Shown in pieces: positions 61,107 through 64,000 of a stretch of DNA of 64,000 nucleotides. Location of the stretch: the NCBI GenBank assembly GCA_963678585.2, contig CAXXGA010000002.1, forward strand, positions 682,001 to 746,000, written 5' to 3'. Numbering within the stretch: the first letter of the stretch is position 1; each line of letters begins with the position of its first letter. Source of the stretch: Breoghania sp963678585. GTDB taxonomy: Bacteria > Pseudomonadota > Alphaproteobacteria > Rhizobiales > Stappiaceae. Below the pieces are notes generated by a model. It was not told the origin of the DNA and searched no databases. It worked only from the letters and a program-made list of their open reading frames with translations. The position numbers and the translations under genes are program-made.

Positions 61107-62804
61107 ATGGCTGCAACGGGTTCGGGAGGCCCGGCCGCCGCCGGTATTGGCGTCTCCGGCGATGCCACGATGGGCGCGGGCGCGCGCAAGGCGCTCTATC
61201 AGTTCGGCTATGCGCGCTCGCGCGATCAGGATGCCTTCGAGGCGACGGGGGAGGCCGTGCGTCACCCGGTCGTGGTGGTCGGCGCGGGGCCGGTCGGCAT
61301 GACGCTCGCCGTCGATCTGGCGCTGCGCGGGCAGCCGGTGGTCATTCTCGATGATGCGGACCGCATCGGCGAGGGCTCGCGCGCCATCTGTTTCGCCCAG
61401 CGCACGCTTGAGGTCTGGGACCGCCTCGGCGTCGCGGCCCCGATGGTCCAAAAGGGCATCACCTGGCAGGTTGGCAAGAACTTCCTGCGCAACGATCTCG
61501 TCTACAAGTTCGACCTTTTGCCTGAAGACGGCCACAAGATGCCCGCCTTCATCAATCTCCAGCAGTATTACGCCGAACTGTTCCTCGTGGAGCGCATTGC
61601 GGAACTGCCGCTGATCGATCTGCGCTGGAACAACAAGGTCACCGCCATCGAAAACCCGGGAGACGGCAAGGCGGTCACCCTCACCGTCGAGACGCCAGAG
61701 GGGCCTTATCCGCTCAAGGCGGACTGGCTGATCGCCTGCGACGGCGCGCGCTCCCCCTTGCGCGACATGATGGGGCTGGAATTCCGCGGCGAGATCTTCG
61801 ACGACCGCTTCCTGATCGCGGACGTGAAAATGGCCGCCGATTATCCGGCCGAACGCTGGTTCTGGTTCGATCCGCCCTTCCATGCGGGCCAGTCGGCGCT
61901 TCTGCACAAGCAGCCCGACGATGTCTGGCGCATCGACCTGCAACTGGGCCCGGATGCGGACCCGGAGGTCGAGCAGCGCCCGGAAAACGTCATCCCGCGC
62001 ATCGAACGCATGCTGGGCCATGACAATTTCGAACTGGAATGGGTTTCGCTCTATTCCTTCCAGTGCCGCCGCATCGACCGGTTCGTCCATGATCGCGTGA
62101 TCTTTTGCGGCGACAGCGCCCATCAGGTCTCCCCCTTCGGTGCGCGTGGGGCGAATTCCGGCGTGCAGGATGCGGAAAACCTCGCCTGGAAGCTGGATCT
62201 CGTCCTCAAGGGCGAGGCCGACGACGCGCTTCTGGAAACCTATGACACGGAGCGCTCCTTTGCGGCGGACGAGAACATCGGCCACAGCACCCGCTCCACC
62301 GATTTCATCTCGCCCAAGAGCCAGATGGAACACACCTTGCGCAACGCGGTGCTGGATCTCGCCGCCAAGACCGAGTTCGCCCGTTCCATGGTGAATTCCG
62401 GCCGCCTGTCGAAGGCGACGACCTATGACACGCCGCTCGTCACCCCTGACAGCGCCACATTCTCAGGTGTGGCTCGTCTCGGAGCGCCGGTTCCCGATGC
62501 CCCGCTCAAGCGGGCCGACGGTTCGTCGACCTGGCTGCATGACGAACTGGATCAGGGCTTCACGGTGCTTCATGTGGCCAACGGGGTCGCGCCCAACGCC
62601 GTCGACGGCGCTGCCTTGCGCATCATCGGCGCGGAGCTTCTGGACGAGGCGGGCCAGTTCCGCCGCCGTTTCGATGCTACGCCGGGCGCGACCTATGTCA
62701 TCCGACCCGATCAGCATCTGGTCGCCCGGTTCCGCCATTTCGAAGCGGCAAAGGTCACCGAGGCCATCGCGCGGGCCAGGGGCTGTGCAGAAAGGGCTGC
62801 GTGA
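61107..62804 (+). CDS. FAD-dependent aromatic-ring monooxygenase (PheA/TfdB type)
   Basis: A 565-residue class A flavoprotein monooxygenase. The first 50 residues are an extension; then PVVVVGAGPVGMTLAVDLALRG (FAD Rossmann motif), IACDGARSPLRDMMG (DG motif), and VIFCGDSAHQVSPFGARGANSGVQDAENLAWKLDLV (GD motif), with a thioredoxin-like C-terminal domain. Relatives hydroxylate phenols, 3-(3-hydroxyphenyl)propionate and similar acids. The GGGGAGGG before ATG 61107 is a strong ribosome binding site. Together with the neighbouring hydrolases it suggests aromatic catabolism. Confidence 0.92.
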   Translation: MAATGSGGPAAAGIGVSGDATMGAGARKALYQFGYARSRDQDAFEATGEAVRHPVVVVGAGPVGMTLAVDLALRGQPVVILDDADRIGEGSRAICFAQRTLEVWDRLGVAAPMVQKGITWQVGKNFLRNDLVYKFDLLPEDGHKMPAFINLQQYYAELFLVERIAELPLIDLRWNNKVTAIENPGDGKAVTLTVETPEGPYPLKADWLIACDGARSPLRDMMGLEFRGEIFDDRFLIADVKMAADYPAERWFWFDPPFHAGQSALLHKQPDDVWRIDLQLGPDADPEVEQRPENVIPRIERMLGHDNFELEWVSLYSFQCRRIDRFVHDRVIFCGDSAHQVSPFGARGANSGVQDAENLAWKLDLVLKGEADDALLETYDTERSFAADENIGHSTRSTDFISPKSQMEHTLRNAVLDLAAKTEFARSMVNSGRLSKATTYDTPLVTPDSATFSGVARLGAPVPDAPLKRADGSSTWLHDELDQGFTVLHVANGVAPNAVDGAALRIIGAELLDEAGQFRRRFDATPGATYVIRPDQHLVARFRHFEAAKVTEAIARARGCAERAA

Positions 62805-62814
62805 GGAACACGAT

Positions 62815-63015
62815 ATGAGCGAACTGATCACCGCGCTTCAACTGTCCGATCCGGACGCCGCCTATCACCGGCTGGTCGATGCCCATCGCGGGCTGAGCGA
62901 GGAGCAAAGCGCGGACCTCAATGCCCGCCTCGTGCTGCTGCTGACCAACCATGTCGGGGATCTGGCCGTGCTCGATCAGGCCATCGAACTCGCCAAGGCA
63001 AAGCGCAGAAGTTAA
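62815..63015 (+). CDS. DUF2783 small protein
   Basis: A 66-residue acidic, helical protein: SELITALQLSDPDAAYHRLVDAHRGLSEEQSADLNARLVLLLTNHVGDLAVLDQAIELAKAKR. This matches the DUF2783 family, which is typically encoded next to FAD-dependent monooxygenases. It starts 11 bases after the monooxygenase stop with GAGGA upstream, so it is co-translated. It may be an accessory or stability subunit; no function is established. Confidence 0.85.
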   Translation: MSELITALQLSDPDAAYHRLVDAHRGLSEEQSADLNARLVLLLTNHVGDLAVLDQAIELAKAKRRS

Positions 63016-63044
63016 GGTGGCTCCGGGGGGCGGGAGTGTGAGGC

Positions 63045-63172
63045 CGATCCTTCGAGACGCCTGCTTGCGCAGGCTCCTCAGGATGACGTTTCCGTGTTGG
63101 GAAATCGCAAGAGCCAACCACACCCACAACGTCATCCTGAGGAGGGCCGAAAGGGCCGTCTCGAAGGATCGG
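63045..63172. repeat. Dispersed palindromic repeat, copy D (intact)
   Basis: An intact copy of about 128 bases: GATCCTTCGAGACGCCTGC, GGCTCCTCAGGATGACG, a unique centre, ACGTCATCCTGAGGAGG, the hairpin GGCCGAAAGGCC and GTCTCGAAGGATC. It shows the unbroken form of copies A and C. The rest of the 332-base gap, to 63347, has no supported gene. Confidence 0.9.
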
Positions 63173-63347
63173 CCTCACCCGCAAACCGTATTTGCAAAGG
63201 GCCCTGCGCGGTGGCGCATCGGGCAGTCTCAAACGGCGGACGCCCATCCCCACGCTCACGCTGACATCGCCCGAACAGACAGAGAGCAGGGAGAAGTGCC
63301 GACAAACGGCGTTGCAAAATGCGTCCGGTCTTGGCACAGCTTGGGAC

Positions 63348-63920
63348 ATGACACGACGCACCACAGCCCTGATCGCCCTGACCGGTCTTGTGACCGCCGC
63401 GATCCTGCTCGCGCTTCTCTGGCTGGTGCTTTATCCCGCGTTGCTGCCGGAGGGCATGCGGCCCTTCGAGGCGCGCTTCGGGTCGCTGACCTTCGACCAG
63501 CTGCGCAACATCATGCTCGCGCTGGGGCCTGAGGGGCGCTTCAACTATCGCTTCGTGCTCGTGCCCGTCGATATGGTGCTGGTACTGGCCTATGGCGCAG
63601 GCATCGGATGCGCCATCGTCTGGCTGCGCGGCGAGCCGGATCGCATGACCATCGCAGAGATGCGACGCAGGCAATCGGCTGGCAAGCGCGTGCGCTCTGC
63701 CGTGGGCTCGGTCTTTCTCGTGGCCCCTTTTCTCGCGGCCGCCTTCGATTTCTGGGAAAACGTCCTCGTCTTCCGCCTGTTGGGGCAGGGAGAAGGCGTC
63801 TCGATCCGCCTACTGGCGGAACTCAACCGCACTTCGGGCTACAAATGGGGGTTTCTCGCCCTCACCGGCGTGGCTTTCGTCGTGCAAATGCTCGGGTACC
63901 TTTTGCGGCGCGGGAACTGA
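63348..63920 (+). CDS. Four-segment membrane protein, unknown function
   Basis: A 190-residue inner-membrane protein with segments near residues 7-29, 67-90, 118-140 and 166-186 (ALIALTGLVTAAILLALLWLV; VPVDMVLVLAYGAGIGCAIVWL; SVFLVAPFLAAAFDFWENVLVF; WGFLALTGVAFVVQMLGYLL). The aspartate/glutamate pair in FDFWENV inside the third segment is notable. I recognise no family. The ATG at 63348 gives a compact protein; a longer in-frame start at 63192 would run through unconserved sequence. The remaining 80 bases of the window hold nothing identifiable. Confidence 0.75.
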   Translation: MTRRTTALIALTGLVTAAILLALLWLVLYPALLPEGMRPFEARFGSLTFDQLRNIMLALGPEGRFNYRFVLVPVDMVLVLAYGAGIGCAIVWLRGEPDRMTIAEMRRRQSAGKRVRSAVGSVFLVAPFLAAAFDFWENVLVFRLLGQGEGVSIRLLAELNRTSGYKWGFLALTGVAFVVQMLGYLLRRGN

Positions 63921-64000
63921 AAGCGGCTCTCATCCATGCCCGCGCCCTCGCAAACCTCCGCAATCCTTCCTACATGGTTTCCGACAGCGCCCGGCACGAA

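Noticed and set aside
54071..63172. CRISPR-like spaced repeats
   Set aside because: The copies are kilobases apart, are palindromes of over 100 bases and have no regular spacers; they are dispersed intergenic elements.

Overview
The window looks like chromosomal DNA from a GC-rich alphaproteobacterium of the order Hyphomicrobiales (Rhizobiales). The main reason is gene order that is usual in that group: metX-metW, aminotransferase-ftsK-lolA, DUF1674/htpX/rsmB/heparinase/purH, and rpiA-DUF2059-gor. A very large NAD-glutamate dehydrogenase, a short (type 2) argC and a class II DAHP synthase fit the same picture. A Stappiaceae-like host is possible, but that is only a guess. Most of the window is core metabolism on both strands, with short intergenic gaps and many hairpin terminators.

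Layout. 1-6.3 kb: end of metX, metW, a methyltransferase, gloB, a DUF985 cupin, opgG and argG. 6.4-11.2 kb (minus): aminotransferase-ftsK-lolA. 11.3-18.4 kb: DUF1674 (minus), then htpX, rsmB, a heparinase II/III protein and purH. 18.4-26.9 kb is more accessory: a chemoreceptor behind an AT-rich gap, a small cysteine-rich secreted protein, an MFS permease with no ordinary start codon, a PepSY / cytochrome b / membrane-anchored LuxR operon, a SoxR gene divergent from an SDR across a clear SoxR operator, and a Tat-exported dienelactone-hydrolase-like protein. 26.9-36.3 kb: an unusual pyruvate kinase, the 1612-residue glutamate dehydrogenase, an AhpD-like protein, argC and leuD. 36.3-42.5 kb: an orphan CO-dehydrogenase-type molybdenum large subunit, an M15-type lipoprotein, tRNA-Val(CAC), gph and a soluble chemoreceptor that contains a PilZ domain. 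43-46 kb: rpiA, DUF2059, gor.

46-58.4 kb carries two nearly identical 931-bp IS5-family insertion sequences in the same orientation. They bracket about 10.3 kb of mostly housekeeping genes: a class V aminotransferase fold enzyme, a gamma-glutamylcyclotransferase-like protein, a VIT-family transporter, DAHP synthase, a response regulator, nadE, gltX and a DUF2865 protein. Each IS sits inside a copy of a dispersed intergenic palindrome of about 125 bp. There are four copies of this palindrome in the last 18 kb, and both insertions are at the same symmetrical site in it.

58.7-63.0 kb holds a compact plus-strand cluster: FAA hydrolase, an MBL-fold protein with an altered metal motif, a PheA/TfdB-type flavin monooxygenase and a tiny DUF2783 protein. 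It is probably a catabolic module for an aromatic or related compound whose substrate cannot be read from the sequence. It and the IS/palindrome relationship are the most interesting parts of the window. No CRISPR array, prophage, toxin-antitoxin pair or obvious new defence system was seen.
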